A DNA stretch of 14,445 bases. Source: an uncultured Gluconobacter sp. GTDB taxonomy: Bacteria; Pseudomonadota; Alphaproteobacteria; Acetobacterales; Acetobacteraceae. The stretch is from assembly GCA_937880175.1 (NCBI GenBank), contig CALFLO010000040.1, forward strand, positions 1-14,445, given 5' to 3'. Position 1 is the first letter of the stretch, and the number at the start of each line of letters is the position of its first letter. Positions 6,826 through 14,324 of the stretch are shown one piece after another. The notes below the pieces were generated by a model. That model saw only the letters and a program-made list of their open reading frames with translations, made no database searches and was not told the DNA's origin. Made by a program: the position numbers and the translations under genes.

Positions 6826-6857
6826 GACGGCATTTCCCTGCTGGGATGATGCCAGAC

Positions 6858-6887
6858 CCCCCTTTCCGTAAGGAGAGGGGGTTTTTT
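6858..6887 (+). terminator. intrinsic terminator of the cys operon
   Basis: CCCCCTTTCC (6858-6867), loop GTAA, GGAGAGGGGG (6872-6881), then six T (6882-6887). The 10-bp stem has one T-G wobble. It lies 32 bases after the cysNC stop and is the clearest Rho-independent terminator in the window. Confidence 0.93.
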
Positions 6888-6952
6888 CATGTCTGCGGTG
6901 CTGGCGAGACGCCTGTCTGCACACGAGAAAGTTCACGGCAAAAACGAAAACC

Positions 6953-6980
6953 GTAACTTTTGTGATGTTACTTTTCTGAT
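6953..6980 (+). repeat. tandem 14-bp direct repeat upstream of the sugar porter
   Basis: GTAACTTTTGTGAT (6953-6966) is followed at once by GTTACTTTTCTGAT (6967-6980), 12 of 14 positions identical. An inverted copy of part of the unit, AAAGTT, lies at 6928-6933. The repeats end 8 bases before a likely -35 element, a natural position for an activator or a repressor that binds in tandem. Confidence 0.6.
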
Positions 6981-6986
6981 CTGGAG

Positions 6987-7018
6987 CGTTAACGAAGACG
7001 GATTGTCTTACGAATAAT
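6987..7018 (+). promoter_or_regulatory. candidate sigma-70-type promoter of the sugar porter with CGTTAACG palindrome
   Basis: -35 TTAACG (6989-6994) and -10 AATAAT (7013-7018), 18-base spacing, would start transcription near 7025, between this site and the ribosome-binding site at 7037. The -35 is within the perfect palindrome CGTTAACG (6987-6994). The upstream ATG at 7017 falls inside the -10, which supports the later start at 7050. Confidence 0.45.
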
Positions 7019-7036
7019 GGCCTGCGGCTTCGCGGT

Positions 7037-7042
7037 GGAAGG
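7037..7042 (+). promoter_or_regulatory. ribosome-binding site that decides the transporter start
   Basis: GGAAGG with a 7-base spacer before ATG 7050; the in-frame ATG at 7017 has no comparable site. Confidence 0.75.
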
Positions 7043-7049
7043 TTTCACG

Positions 7050-8456
7050 ATGCAGAACAGGAACGCACCCGGACGGTTGCGCGGACACGCCCTGACGAAT
7101 TTCATTGCGACCATTTCGGCAACGGGAGGGCTGCTGTTCGGATATGATACCGGAATCATTTCTTCCGCCCTGCTTCAGCTGCGAAATGAGTTTCATCTGG
7201 ATACGCTCGGGGCGGAAATCGTGACCTCGGCCATCATTCTGGGGGCGCTTTTCGGGTGTCTCGGGGCCGGTGGCATTTCCGACCGGATCGGGCGTCGGAG
7301 GACGGTGATGATCGCGGCCGCCCTGTTCCTTGTGGGAACCGTCATCGTGGCCTTGGCGCACAGCGTTGCGACGTTGATCATCGCCCGGCTGATCCTCGGT
7401 CTGGCTATTGGTGCGGCGTCGCAGATCGTCCCGATCTATATTGCGGAAATCTCCCCTCCCGAGCGTCGTGGCCGGCTTGTCGTGGGCTTTCAGCTCGCCG
7501 TGGTTTCCGGCGTTACGATTTCCTTCATCACAGGATATTTCCTGCGGGATTCCAGTTGGCGCCTGATGTTCGGGATCGGGATGCTTCCCGCGCTGATCCT
7601 GTTCGTCGGCATGGCATTCCTGCCCAACAGCCCGCGCTGGCTGGCCCTGAATGGCCAGACGGAAGAGGCCAGAATGGTTCTGCGGCGTGTCCGCCTGTCC
7701 GATGAGGCTGCGGACAGGGAACTGGACGAGATCGTAGAGAACCATGATGTGCAGGCGCCTTGGTCCGAACTGGCGAAACCCTGGGTGCGGCCTGCTCTGA
7801 CCGCCTCAGTGGGGATTGCGCTTCTGTGCCAGTTCACGGGCATCAATGCGGTCATGTATTACGCGCCAACGATTTTTGCCGATGCCGGTTTTGGCAAGGA
7901 TTCCGCCCTTCTGACATCCGTTGCCGTTGGTGTGGGCATGGTCTTTGCAACCGTGTTCGGGGGCTGGGCCGTGGACACATGGGGGCGGCGGACGTTGCTG
8001 CTGCGGCTGCTGCCGGGCGCCGTGGTGGCGCTGGCGGTTCTGGGCGCCACGTTCGCAATGCATCTGACGGGCGGTGTGGGCGCATGGATTACGGTAGCTG
8101 CCGTGATGGCGTACACCATTTTCAATACGGGCAGCCTGTCGGTCGCGATCTGGCTGGTGGGCGCGGAAGTTTATCCGCTCTCCTGCCGTGGCAAGGGCAT
8201 GAGCCTCGTTGCGGGAAGTCACTGGGGCGCGGATCTGATCATTTCCCTGACCACGCTGTCGCTGGTGCAGATGCTGGGTGCTGGCTGGACGTTCTGGCTG
8301 TTTGCAGGCGTGAATGCCTTCGCATTCTGGTTCGTGCTGCGCTATGTGCCCGAGACCAAGGGGCAGTCGCTGGAAGAGCTGGAACGGCGCCTGCGGAACG
8401 GGACGTTCGCTCCTGTGGATCGCGCCGCAGCCCGCGCTGAGGCCCGTGCCCAGTAA
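7050..8456 (+). CDS. sugar porter family MFS transporter (probable sugar:H+ symporter)
   Basis: The 468-residue product has the 12-helix pattern and nearly all sugar-porter signatures: GGLLFGYDTGIISSALL near residues 27-43, DRIGRRR after helix 2, PPERRGRLV, PNSPRWLA at the start of the central loop, QFTGINAVMYYAPTIF in helix 7, DTWGRRTLL and the C-terminal PETKGQSLEELE. QFTGINAVMYY is typical of hexose/pentose proton symporters such as GalP, XylE and AraE. The substrate cannot be named from sequence; glucose, galactose, xylose, arabinose or a polyol are all possible. The inner-membrane location is certain from the hydrophobicity. It stands alone between a strong terminator and a convergent gene, with its own promoter and tandem repeats upstream, so its expression is probably controlled separately. 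Confidence 0.92.
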   Translation: MQNRNAPGRLRGHALTNFIATISATGGLLFGYDTGIISSALLQLRNEFHLDTLGAEIVTSAIILGALFGCLGAGGISDRIGRRRTVMIAAALFLVGTVIVALAHSVATLIIARLILGLAIGAASQIVPIYIAEISPPERRGRLVVGFQLAVVSGVTISFITGYFLRDSSWRLMFGIGMLPALILFVGMAFLPNSPRWLALNGQTEEARMVLRRVRLSDEAADRELDEIVENHDVQAPWSELAKPWVRPALTASVGIALLCQFTGINAVMYYAPTIFADAGFGKDSALLTSVAVGVGMVFATVFGGWAVDTWGRRTLLLRLLPGAVVALAVLGATFAMHLTGGVGAWITVAAVMAYTIFNTGSLSVAIWLVGAEVYPLSCRGKGMSLVAGSHWGADLIISLTTLSLVQMLGAGWTFWLFAGVNAFAFWFVLRYVPETKGQSLEELERRLRNGTFAPVDRAAARAEARAQ

Positions 8457-8466
8457 AGCGTAGCCG

Positions 8467-9792
8467 TCAGGGGCGGCCGATCGAACTGTAGTTGAACCCG
8501 GCCTCGCGCATGAGGTCGGGGCTCCAGATGTTGCGCAGATCCGCGATGGCGTTTCCGCGCATGGCGCTGCGCAGGCGGATGGGGTCGAGGGCGCGGAACA
8601 TGTTCCATTCGGTCAGAACGACCACGATATCCGCATCCTGCGCAGCCGCCAGCGCATCCTCGCAGTAGCGTACGCCTTGCGGCAGCAGCGTGCGTGCGGC
8701 GTCCATGCCTTCGGGATCGAAAACCTGAAGGGTGGCGCCCGCTTCATGCAGACGGGCGAGAATGGGCAGGGACGCCGCTTCGCGCATGTCGTCCGTGTCA
8801 GGTTTGAAGGTCAGGCCCAGAACCCCGACCGTCCGGCCCTCAAGGGTGCCTCCCGCCTGCGCGATGATGCGCTCGGCCATGCCGGTCTTGCGGGTTTCGT
8901 TGATTGAGACCGTGGCTTCCACAAGCCTTGTGGGTGCCCCGGCATCCTGTGCGATGGCGGTCAGGGCGCGGGTGTCCTTGGGGAAGCAGGAGCCGCCATA
9001 ACCGGGGCCGGGGCTGAGGAAGCGGTTTCCGATCCGCTGATCCAGACCCATACCACGCGCCACGTCGTGGATATTGCCGCCCACTTTCTCGCACAGATCG
9101 GCCATTTCGTTGATGAAGGTGACCTTCATCGCGAGGAAAGCATTGGCGGCGTATTTGGTCAGTTCGGCCGTTTCCAGATCCGTCAGAACGATCGGCGCCT
9201 GAATGGCCATGAGGGGGCGATAAAGCTGCTCGATCAGGGCTTGCGCGCGTGCTCCCGCATCCGGTCCCGAACGGTCGATCCCGACGATGACGCGGTCCGG
9301 ACGCATGAAGTCATCGATTGCATTGCCTTCGCGCAGGAACTCGGGATTGGAGGCCACGTCGAAGGTCAGGTCCGGGCGTGTCTGGCGCAGGATGCGGGCA
9401 ACTTCGCGGCCTGTCCCGACGGGGACGGTGGATTTCGTGACGACCAGGAGATCCGTTCTGGCAGCGCGCGCAATTTCTTCGGCTGCGGCATAGACATAGG
9501 TCAGATCAGCATGACCGTCGCCACGGCGCGTGGGGGTTCCGACGGCAATGAAGACGGCATCGGCGTCACTCATGGCAGCGCCCAGATCATCCCCGAAAGT
9601 CAGACGTCCGGAGTCGACATTACTGGCGACGAGGGTGCCCAGTCCCGGTTCGTAGATGGGAATACCGCCCGCATTGAGGGCGGCGAGCTTTTTCGGGTCC
9701 CGTTCCACGATGGCGACGTCCGCTCCGAACTCGGCGAAACAGGCGCCTGAGACCAGACCGACATACCCGCCACCGACCATTGCAATACGCAT
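8467..9792 (-). CDS. ugd: UDP-glucose 6-dehydrogenase
   Basis: The 441-residue enzyme has family length and oxidises UDP-glucose to UDP-glucuronate with two NAD+. The NAD-binding loop is GGGYVGL (7-13); PIYEPGL, AVGTPT and VVTKSTVPVGTG follow; NPEFLREGNAIDDF (149-162) and KYAANAFLAMKVTFINE (213-229) shape the active site and hinge; the catalytic cysteine is C269 in GGSCFPKDTRAL; TFKPDTDDMREA marks the C-terminal domain. GAGGG precedes the ATG at suitable spacing. UDP-glucuronate feeds exopolysaccharide or lipopolysaccharide sugars and sugar nucleotides. It lies 76 bases after the AsmA-like gene on the same strand with no terminator visible between, so the two may share a transcript. The stop is 10 bases from that of the convergent transporter. 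Confidence 0.96.
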   Translation of the reverse strand: MRIAMVGGGYVGLVSGACFAEFGADVAIVERDPKKLAALNAGGIPIYEPGLGTLVASNVDSGRLTFGDDLGAAMSDADAVFIAVGTPTRRGDGHADLTYVYAAAEEIARAARTDLLVVTKSTVPVGTGREVARILRQTRPDLTFDVASNPEFLREGNAIDDFMRPDRVIVGIDRSGPDAGARAQALIEQLYRPLMAIQAPIVLTDLETAELTKYAANAFLAMKVTFINEMADLCEKVGGNIHDVARGMGLDQRIGNRFLSPGPGYGGSCFPKDTRALTAIAQDAGAPTRLVEATVSINETRKTGMAERIIAQAGGTLEGRTVGVLGLTFKPDTDDMREAASLPILARLHEAGATLQVFDPEGMDAARTLLPQGVRYCEDALAAAQDADIVVVLTEWNMFRALDPIRLRSAMRGNAIADLRNIWSPDLMREAGFNYSSIGRP

Positions 9793-9868
9793 ACCTGGAC
9801 CCTCTTCTTTACGGTCCGATGTGCATAGCCGGGGGCAGGATGGGGTGCAAATTCTGGGGACTCAATGG

Positions 9869-11845
9869 CTAGCGCGTAGGGCGTGCACAGGCATTCGAGG
9901 CCGCGAAACCCTGGAGTGCGGGCGGAAGGTTCGTGATCTCGTTTGAATCCGCGAGCATGTTCCGGCCCTCCTTCGACCATCTGGCGAGGGAGAGGATCGG
10001 GGCGTCGAACTGGCCACTGACCCGGACGGGAACGTCCAGCGCAAAAAAACTGGTGGAGAAAGGTCGGCTGGCGAAGACGAGATCGAGCCATCTGCGCGGG
10101 AGGTCGAAATTCGCCTTGGCCGCGATTGTTCCCGCGCCGGTGCGCAGACGGAGCGGCACGACGGTGCCGATGCCCTGATGCATCTGAAGGACGCCAAGCA
10201 GACAGGTGATGGGGGTAACGCCCTTTGCGTGACGGAAGATCAGGCGCAGATCCATCGAGGCGGCCTCGACGATTTCGCGGGCGATCTGGCCTTTTTCCAT
10301 GCTGACGGCGGCGGTGAGATCGGCGCGGCTCATGGCTTCGTTGAGGGTGTGGACGTTCTTGGCGCTGGCGATAATGCGAAAGCTCAGACTGCCCTGAACC
10401 GGGACGGGGGCGAGGCCCGCGACACGGCGCAGACGGTCGATGTCGCCATGGGTCAGGGCGACTTCGGCGGCGATGCGGGAGGATTTTCCATCCGCTTCGA
10501 TATGCCCGTTGGCACTCAGCGACGCACCGATATAGCCGAGACGCAGGAGAGGAACGTCGATGCGGTTGGGGATCTGGGCGGCCTGGATCCTGAGATTCGC
10601 AAAATCGAGCTTGTTGTAAATGAGCTGACGGGCGGCAAGATCAAAATGGATCAGCGGGTCCGGATCGGGCGGCGTGATAAGGAGCAGGTCAGCGTGGAGC
10701 GTGGACGGGCTCTTCTTGCTGCCTTTAGAACCGGACGGCGCAAGGATCGGCATCAGACCGTTGATGTCGAGGCGGCCGAAGCCGATTTTTGCTGTGACAT
10801 CGTCGGGTTTGCCGTGACTGCCTTCGATGAGGGTGAAGTCGCCGTCTTCCATCGTGCTGGTCTGGATGACGCCATTCGCCTTGCGGAAGTGCCAGTCATT
10901 GCCGGAATGGCTGAAATCGCCGGACAGGGTCATTTTGACGGGCGCATGATCGCCCTTGATGCCAGCGACGCTGAACAATGTGTCGGAGGTCGGTGTGGTG
11001 ACGGTGGTGTGGCCTTCCACACCATCAAAATTCGTCGGGTCCGTCAGGGTGCCGGTAAAATCCGACGTCATATCGCCGGATGTGACATGAGCCTTGGTGC
11101 CGTAAGGGCGCTTCGGGGTTTTGCGGATGTCCCGGATTGGCTCCATTTCGGCTGAAATTACGATGGGCGTGTCGTTATAGGCCCCGGTCAGAGTCATGGT
11201 GAACGGACTGGTATCGCTGGTGGAGGCAAAGTCCACCTTCTCAAGCGTCGCCTTGTAGGATGCGCCATTGGCCGAACGGTATGTGACGTCGCTGTCGAGG
11301 ATCGTGACGCTGCGCAGACCCGGAGCATTGCCCAGATCGGGCGGTGCGTCCGCTTTGGCCTGTTCTTCTGGAGTGAGCGGCGGACGCGGGTCGTTCTGAT
11401 GCGGGCCGAAGCGCCAGTTGGGCAGATGTGCCGGGGTGCGCTCGAACAGGCCTGAGAATTTCGAGATGACGATGTTGCGGGTTTCGGGCGGTCCCCAGAT
11501 CAGGGAGGTCAGTCGGACCTGCGCACCCAGATGGCCGAGCGTCATCATCTGCGGGCGTGTACCGCTGGCGATATTGGCGACGGAGATGTCGTCAGCTTCA
11601 ATCGTCAGCCAGGTTCCGGGATGGACGTGCAGGGCGCCGATATGGACGGTGCGGTCCAGCTTCTTTTCCAGCTTCGCGGTGGCGAAGGCGGCGAGGTCCT
11701 TGTGGTCGATCCAGACCCATCCCGCACCGAACAGGGCGAGAAGGAGGACGGTCAGGGACAGGATGGAAACCAGAAACCAGCGCAGCAAGAGACAGTCTTT
11801 CAGGAAGTCTTCATTCGGGCCGGACAATACCGGGAAGTTTCTCAA
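9869..11845 (-). CDS. AsmA family envelope protein
   Basis: The 658-residue product has a single N-terminal membrane helix (about residues 21-46, RWFLVSILSLTVLLLALFGAG) followed by WIDHKDLAAFATAKLEKKLDRTVHIGAL and a long beta-rich periplasmic part with repeated DxTG..LT and FS.L..S segments. Helix, AAFATAKLEKKLDR segment and repeating beta strands are typical of AsmA/YhdP/TamB-like proteins, a family thought to support outer-membrane biogenesis and lipid transport across the periplasm. The start is uncertain: the open frame begins with TTG 11845 and has only GGTAGAG well upstream; another TTG 19 codons later would place the start directly before the membrane helix. It is followed by ugd on the same strand. 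Family call by architecture; which AsmA branch it belongs to is not clear. Confidence 0.8.
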   Translation of the reverse strand: MRNFPVLSGPNEDFLKDCLLLRWFLVSILSLTVLLLALFGAGWVWIDHKDLAAFATAKLEKKLDRTVHIGALHVHPGTWLTIEADDISVANIASGTRPQMMTLGHLGAQVRLTSLIWGPPETRNIVISKFSGLFERTPAHLPNWRFGPHQNDPRPPLTPEEQAKADAPPDLGNAPGLRSVTILDSDVTYRSANGASYKATLEKVDFASTSDTSPFTMTLTGAYNDTPIVISAEMEPIRDIRKTPKRPYGTKAHVTSGDMTSDFTGTLTDPTNFDGVEGHTTVTTPTSDTLFSVAGIKGDHAPVKMTLSGDFSHSGNDWHFRKANGVIQTSTMEDGDFTLIEGSHGKPDDVTAKIGFGRLDINGLMPILAPSGSKGSKKSPSTLHADLLLITPPDPDPLIHFDLAARQLIYNKLDFANLRIQAAQIPNRIDVPLLRLGYIGASLSANGHIEADGKSSRIAAEVALTHGDIDRLRRVAGLAPVPVQGSLSFRIIASAKNVHTLNEAMSRADLTAAVSMEKGQIAREIVEAASMDLRLIFRHAKGVTPITCLLGVLQMHQGIGTVVPLRLRTGAGTIAAKANFDLPRRWLDLVFASRPFSTSFFALDVPVRVSGQFDAPILSLARWSKEGRNMLADSNEITNLPPALQGFAASNACARPTR

Positions 11846-11854
11846 AGGGAAACT
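11836..11854. repeat. inverted repeat spanning the AsmA-like start codon
   Basis: AGTTTC (11836-11841) and GAAACT (11849-11854) are perfect arms 7 bases apart, with the proposed TTG start (11843-11845) in the loop. In RNA it would be a hairpin over the start; as DNA it could be an operator if the true start is further in. Confidence 0.3.
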
Positions 11855-11913
11855 CTACCGGAAAGACTGGACGGTCTGGAGAAAACCTAAGGGAAGCAAC
11901 TGAAGATGAAACC

Positions 11914-11937
11914 TTCCGTGACTTTCCGCTCACGGAA
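11914..11937 (-). terminator. possible terminator after the GlcG-like gene
   Basis: TTCCGTGA (11914-11921) and TCACGGAA (11930-11937) are perfect 8-bp arms around an 8-base loop, 14 bases past the stop of the minus-strand GlcG-like gene. On the minus strand GGTTTCATC follows, a weak T run, so termination efficiency is doubtful. Confidence 0.45.
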
Positions 11938-11950
11938 TGGGCGGGTGGCG

Positions 11951-12490
11951 TTACTGGAAGGTATTCCTGAATTTTTCGACGGCATGCAGGGCGCAGGCTT
12001 CGTCCTTGTCGCCACCGGGTGCGCCGGAAACACCCAACCCGCCGAGGATGGCGTGATCGGTGGTGCGGCGCAGCGTGACGCCACCGGGGACGAACAGGAC
12101 TTCGGGAATGGTGTTCAGGGCGCCGTTCGCAGGGCCGGTGACGCCTGCGGCGATCAGTTCGCTGGTCGTGTTTTTATTGAAGGCCAGACCGTAGGAATAG
12201 GCTGTGTAGGCCTTGCGGTAGGCCACGGAGAGCGATTGCAGGGGGACGGTGTCGCCCTTGATGACGGCCTGCTCATGGCCGCTGGTGTCCACGACCGTGG
12301 CAGTAACGGAATAGCCCTGCGCGGCGCAGAGACGCACGGCTTCGGAGGCGAGTGCTGCTGCGGTGGACCAGTCAAGTTTCTGGCTGGTGACGATATGGGA
12401 GCTGGCAGCGGGCTGGGCGAAGGCGGTGGAGCACAGGAGGGCCACTGCGAGTGCTGCTGCGGGAAGGAGCGGTTTTGCGGTGGGGAGCAT
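11951..12490 (-). CDS. exported GlcG/HbpS-like protein (DUF336 family)
   Basis: From ATG 12490 the product is 179 residues. A signal peptide is clear (MLPTAKPLLPAAALAVALL, likely cleavage after STAFA at residue 25). The mature part has family features: TAAALASEAVRLCAAQGYSVTATVVDTSGHEQAVIKGD, YRKAYTAYSYGL, and a Gly-rich stretch VPGGVTLRR, LGGLGVSGAPGGDKDEACA. GlcG/HbpS-like proteins are small alpha/beta proteins; secreted members bind haem or cobalamin-like cofactors, but the role of most is unknown. GAGAG lies about 9 bases before the chosen ATG. An in-frame ATG 26 codons earlier (12568) would spoil the signal peptide and is rejected. It follows the porin gene on the same strand but a large hairpin separates them, so it is probably a unit of its own. 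Confidence 0.85.
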   Translation of the reverse strand: MLPTAKPLLPAAALAVALLCSTAFAQPAASSHIVTSQKLDWSTAAALASEAVRLCAAQGYSVTATVVDTSGHEQAVIKGDTVPLQSLSVAYRKAYTAYSYGLAFNKNTTSELIAAGVTGPANGALNTIPEVLFVPGGVTLRRTTDHAILGGLGVSGAPGGDKDEACALHAVEKFRNTFQ

Positions 12491-12590
12491 CAGCCGGTTC
12501 TCTCGTTGGGAAACGGGAAGCATGCTGTCTGCGGGGCGTGGGCCGCAATCGGGAAAGCGGGTGTGCACGCAATGGTGTTGGGCGAAGAGG

Positions 12591-12618
12591 CCTCTCCCGG
12601 ACCCTCGTCCGGGAGAGG
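12591..12618. terminator. perfect 12-bp hairpin between porin and GlcG-like gene (terminator or REP-like palindrome)
   Basis: CCTCTCCCGGAC (12591-12602), loop CCTC, GTCCGGGAGAGG (12607-12618): every base of the 12-bp arms pairs. It lies 14 bases past the porin stop on the minus strand. No T run follows in either direction, so it is either a Rho-independent-like stop with unusual tail, an mRNA 3' end stabiliser, or a copy of a dispersed palindrome. Confidence 0.7.
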
Positions 12619-12632
12619 GTAACGGGTACGGT

Positions 12633-14324
12633 TTAGAACGCGGCCTGGATACGGGCTGCGATCGAGTTGCCCGTGCGGCCGGCCGTGTTGGTGGCCTGGT
12701 TGCTGCGGGAGACGATGAAGTGGCTGTAGTCCATCATCAGGCGGAAGTGACGGTTCGGGTACCAGTTCAGACCGCCGGTCCAGACGGTCTGCTGGCCGCC
12801 GCGGATGACGTTCTTGGAGTTCGCGTCGTTGAGGTTGCTGTTGAGGTCGATGACGCTGTAATGGCCGACGACTTCAAGTGCACCCCACTGGTTGAGGGCC
12901 GGGTTGAATTCCTCGGAAGCCTTCACGCCCGGTGCGCCGAAAGCGCCTTCCTTGATGTTGTACATGCGCGGGTTGCCGAACAGGGTGTAGGCGGCGGAGC
13001 CGTACCAGCCCTGGAAGCTGGCGGATTTCAGGCCCGGTGCCGAACGCTGGACGCCAACGTGATAGTACTCGCCCTTGACGATCAGGCGACGCCAGCGCAG
13101 GCCGAGTTCGGGACCGGCGGCCCAGACCTGTGCGGCGTTGCTGATGCCACCGGTGGCGGCCAGGTTGGCTTCGCCGATGTCGAATTCAGGACGCTGTCCG
13201 AAGGACGTCGAACGGGTGCAGTGGTTGGGGTCGGTGCCCGTGTTGCAGGCGACCTTGAAGGCGGAGATTGCCGAAGCGCCGACATGCAGGTCCACGTCCT
13301 TGGTCACGATCGGACGGCCGGCGACACGCAGGGTGGCGCCCGTCTGGCTGTCGACCGTGGAGCCGCTGCCGCCGCCGTAATAGGTGGAGCTGCTGTCCGA
13401 AGCGTTGCGATGGCCCCATTCCTGACCCGTGAAGTAACCGGCAACCCACCAGCGCTTCTCGTAATGCAGGCCACCGACGCTGAAGCGGGCATCGCCTGCG
13501 GCGATGTTACGCACCATGTCGGTGATGCTCGGACGCTCGAGCGTGAAGAAGTCGTTGGAGCTTTCGGAATCTTCCTCGGTCACGCGCGGCTGGAAGTAGC
13601 CGACGGTCAGGACCGTGTTGTGAAGACCGGTGTAGTTCAGGTTGCCTTCATAGAGGCCGACATAACCGTCGTTATGATTGGCGCCGAAGTCGGGCGTGAC
13701 GGCCGCGACCCAGTTCTTGTAGCGGAACATGAACGGAATACGCAGGCGGCGCTGGTTGGACGTGAAGCCGTTGAAGGCGCCGCGGCTTTCGCCGGCGCGC
13801 GGTCCGGAATTGAAGAAGCCGCCGAAGTCTTCATGATAGGCCAGGCCGATCGAGAGGGCATAGGCGCCGTCGGAAGACTGGATCGTCGGACGGCCACCCG
13901 GGAAGCCGACCTTGATACCGCCCACGCTGACTTCTTCATCCTGCGCGGTGGCGCGCTGGAAGTCGGCCCAGGAGGAGACGTCTGCGCGGTCTGAAGCCGG
14001 ACGGCCATCATCGGCCCCAGGCTTGGCCGGACGGACGCTGATCAGCGGCTGCGCGGCCGTGCGCGGCTGACCGATATAGCGGCCACGCTGGGCGTATGGG
14101 TTGTTTTCAGCCTCTTCCCGCTGGCGCGCCAGAACGGCCCGGGCGCGTTTGACTTCATCGGCATGCTCTTTCTTCATGCTGGAGAGCTGTGCCTGCATCG
14201 CCTGGATCTGCCGTTCCATGATCTGCATCTGGTCGGCGGCCCGGGCGTGGCCACAAAGAGGAAGAAGGGAAACCAGGGTCGTTGTGGCCAAGAGGGCCGT
14301 GGTCCGGCGAAAAGAAAAAACCAT
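12633..14324 (-). CDS. phosphate-selective porin O/P-like outer-membrane porin
   Basis: The 563-residue product has a signal peptide (basic MVFSFRR, hydrophobic core, cleavage near ARA|AD at 29-30), then a coiled-coil-like stretch (about 31-75, MQIMERQIQAMQAQLSSMKK and ADEVKRARAVLARQREE), then a linker rich in R, P and A, then a beta barrel. Barrel strands show alternating aromatic residues (YALSIGLAYHEDFGGFF, WVAAVTPDFGANHNDGYVGLY, FRLMMDYSHFIVSR), and the last residue is Phe (RIQAAF), the outer-membrane insertion signal. This is the OprO/OprP (Porin_O_P) pattern; phosphate or polyphosphate specificity is not established here. AGAAGGA lies about 12 bases before the ATG, somewhat far. A large hairpin follows the stop. 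The substrate remains open. Confidence 0.88.
   Translation of the reverse strand: MVFSFRRTTALLATTTLVSLLPLCGHARAADQMQIMERQIQAMQAQLSSMKKEHADEVKRARAVLARQREEAENNPYAQRGRYIGQPRTAAQPLISVRPAKPGADDGRPASDRADVSSWADFQRATAQDEEVSVGGIKVGFPGGRPTIQSSDGAYALSIGLAYHEDFGGFFNSGPRAGESRGAFNGFTSNQRRLRIPFMFRYKNWVAAVTPDFGANHNDGYVGLYEGNLNYTGLHNTVLTVGYFQPRVTEEDSESSNDFFTLERPSITDMVRNIAAGDARFSVGGLHYEKRWWVAGYFTGQEWGHRNASDSSSTYYGGGSGSTVDSQTGATLRVAGRPIVTKDVDLHVGASAISAFKVACNTGTDPNHCTRSTSFGQRPEFDIGEANLAATGGISNAAQVWAAGPELGLRWRRLIVKGEYYHVGVQRSAPGLKSASFQGWYGSAAYTLFGNPRMYNIKEGAFGAPGVKASEEFNPALNQWGALEVVGHYSVIDLNSNLNDANSKNVIRGGQQTVWTGGLNWYPNRHFRLMMDYSHFIVSRSNQATNTAGRTGNSIAARIQAAF

Noticed and set aside
6961..6980. CRP-like half site TGTGA before the sugar porter
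   Set aside because: TGTGA is present, but no TCACA half follows at the required 6-base spacing; the tandem repeat explains the region better.
8457..8466. Bidirectional terminator between the convergent transporter and ugd
   Set aside because: The gap is only 10 bases and no hairpin with T run could be seen around it.
9793..9868. Possible terminator between the AsmA-like gene and ugd
   Set aside because: No stem of useful length followed by T residues is present.
10178..11155. Plus-strand open frame of 325 codons opposite the AsmA-like gene
   Set aside because: Shadow frame with G/D/R-rich composition and no motif; the minus frame is longer and has a membrane helix and beta pattern.
12363..13994. 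Long plus-strand open frame (543 codons) opposite the porin and GlcG-like genes
   Set aside because: It is antisense to two well-supported genes with signal peptides; its protein is low-complexity V/G/A/D-rich with no domain, as expected from the GC-rich opposite strand.
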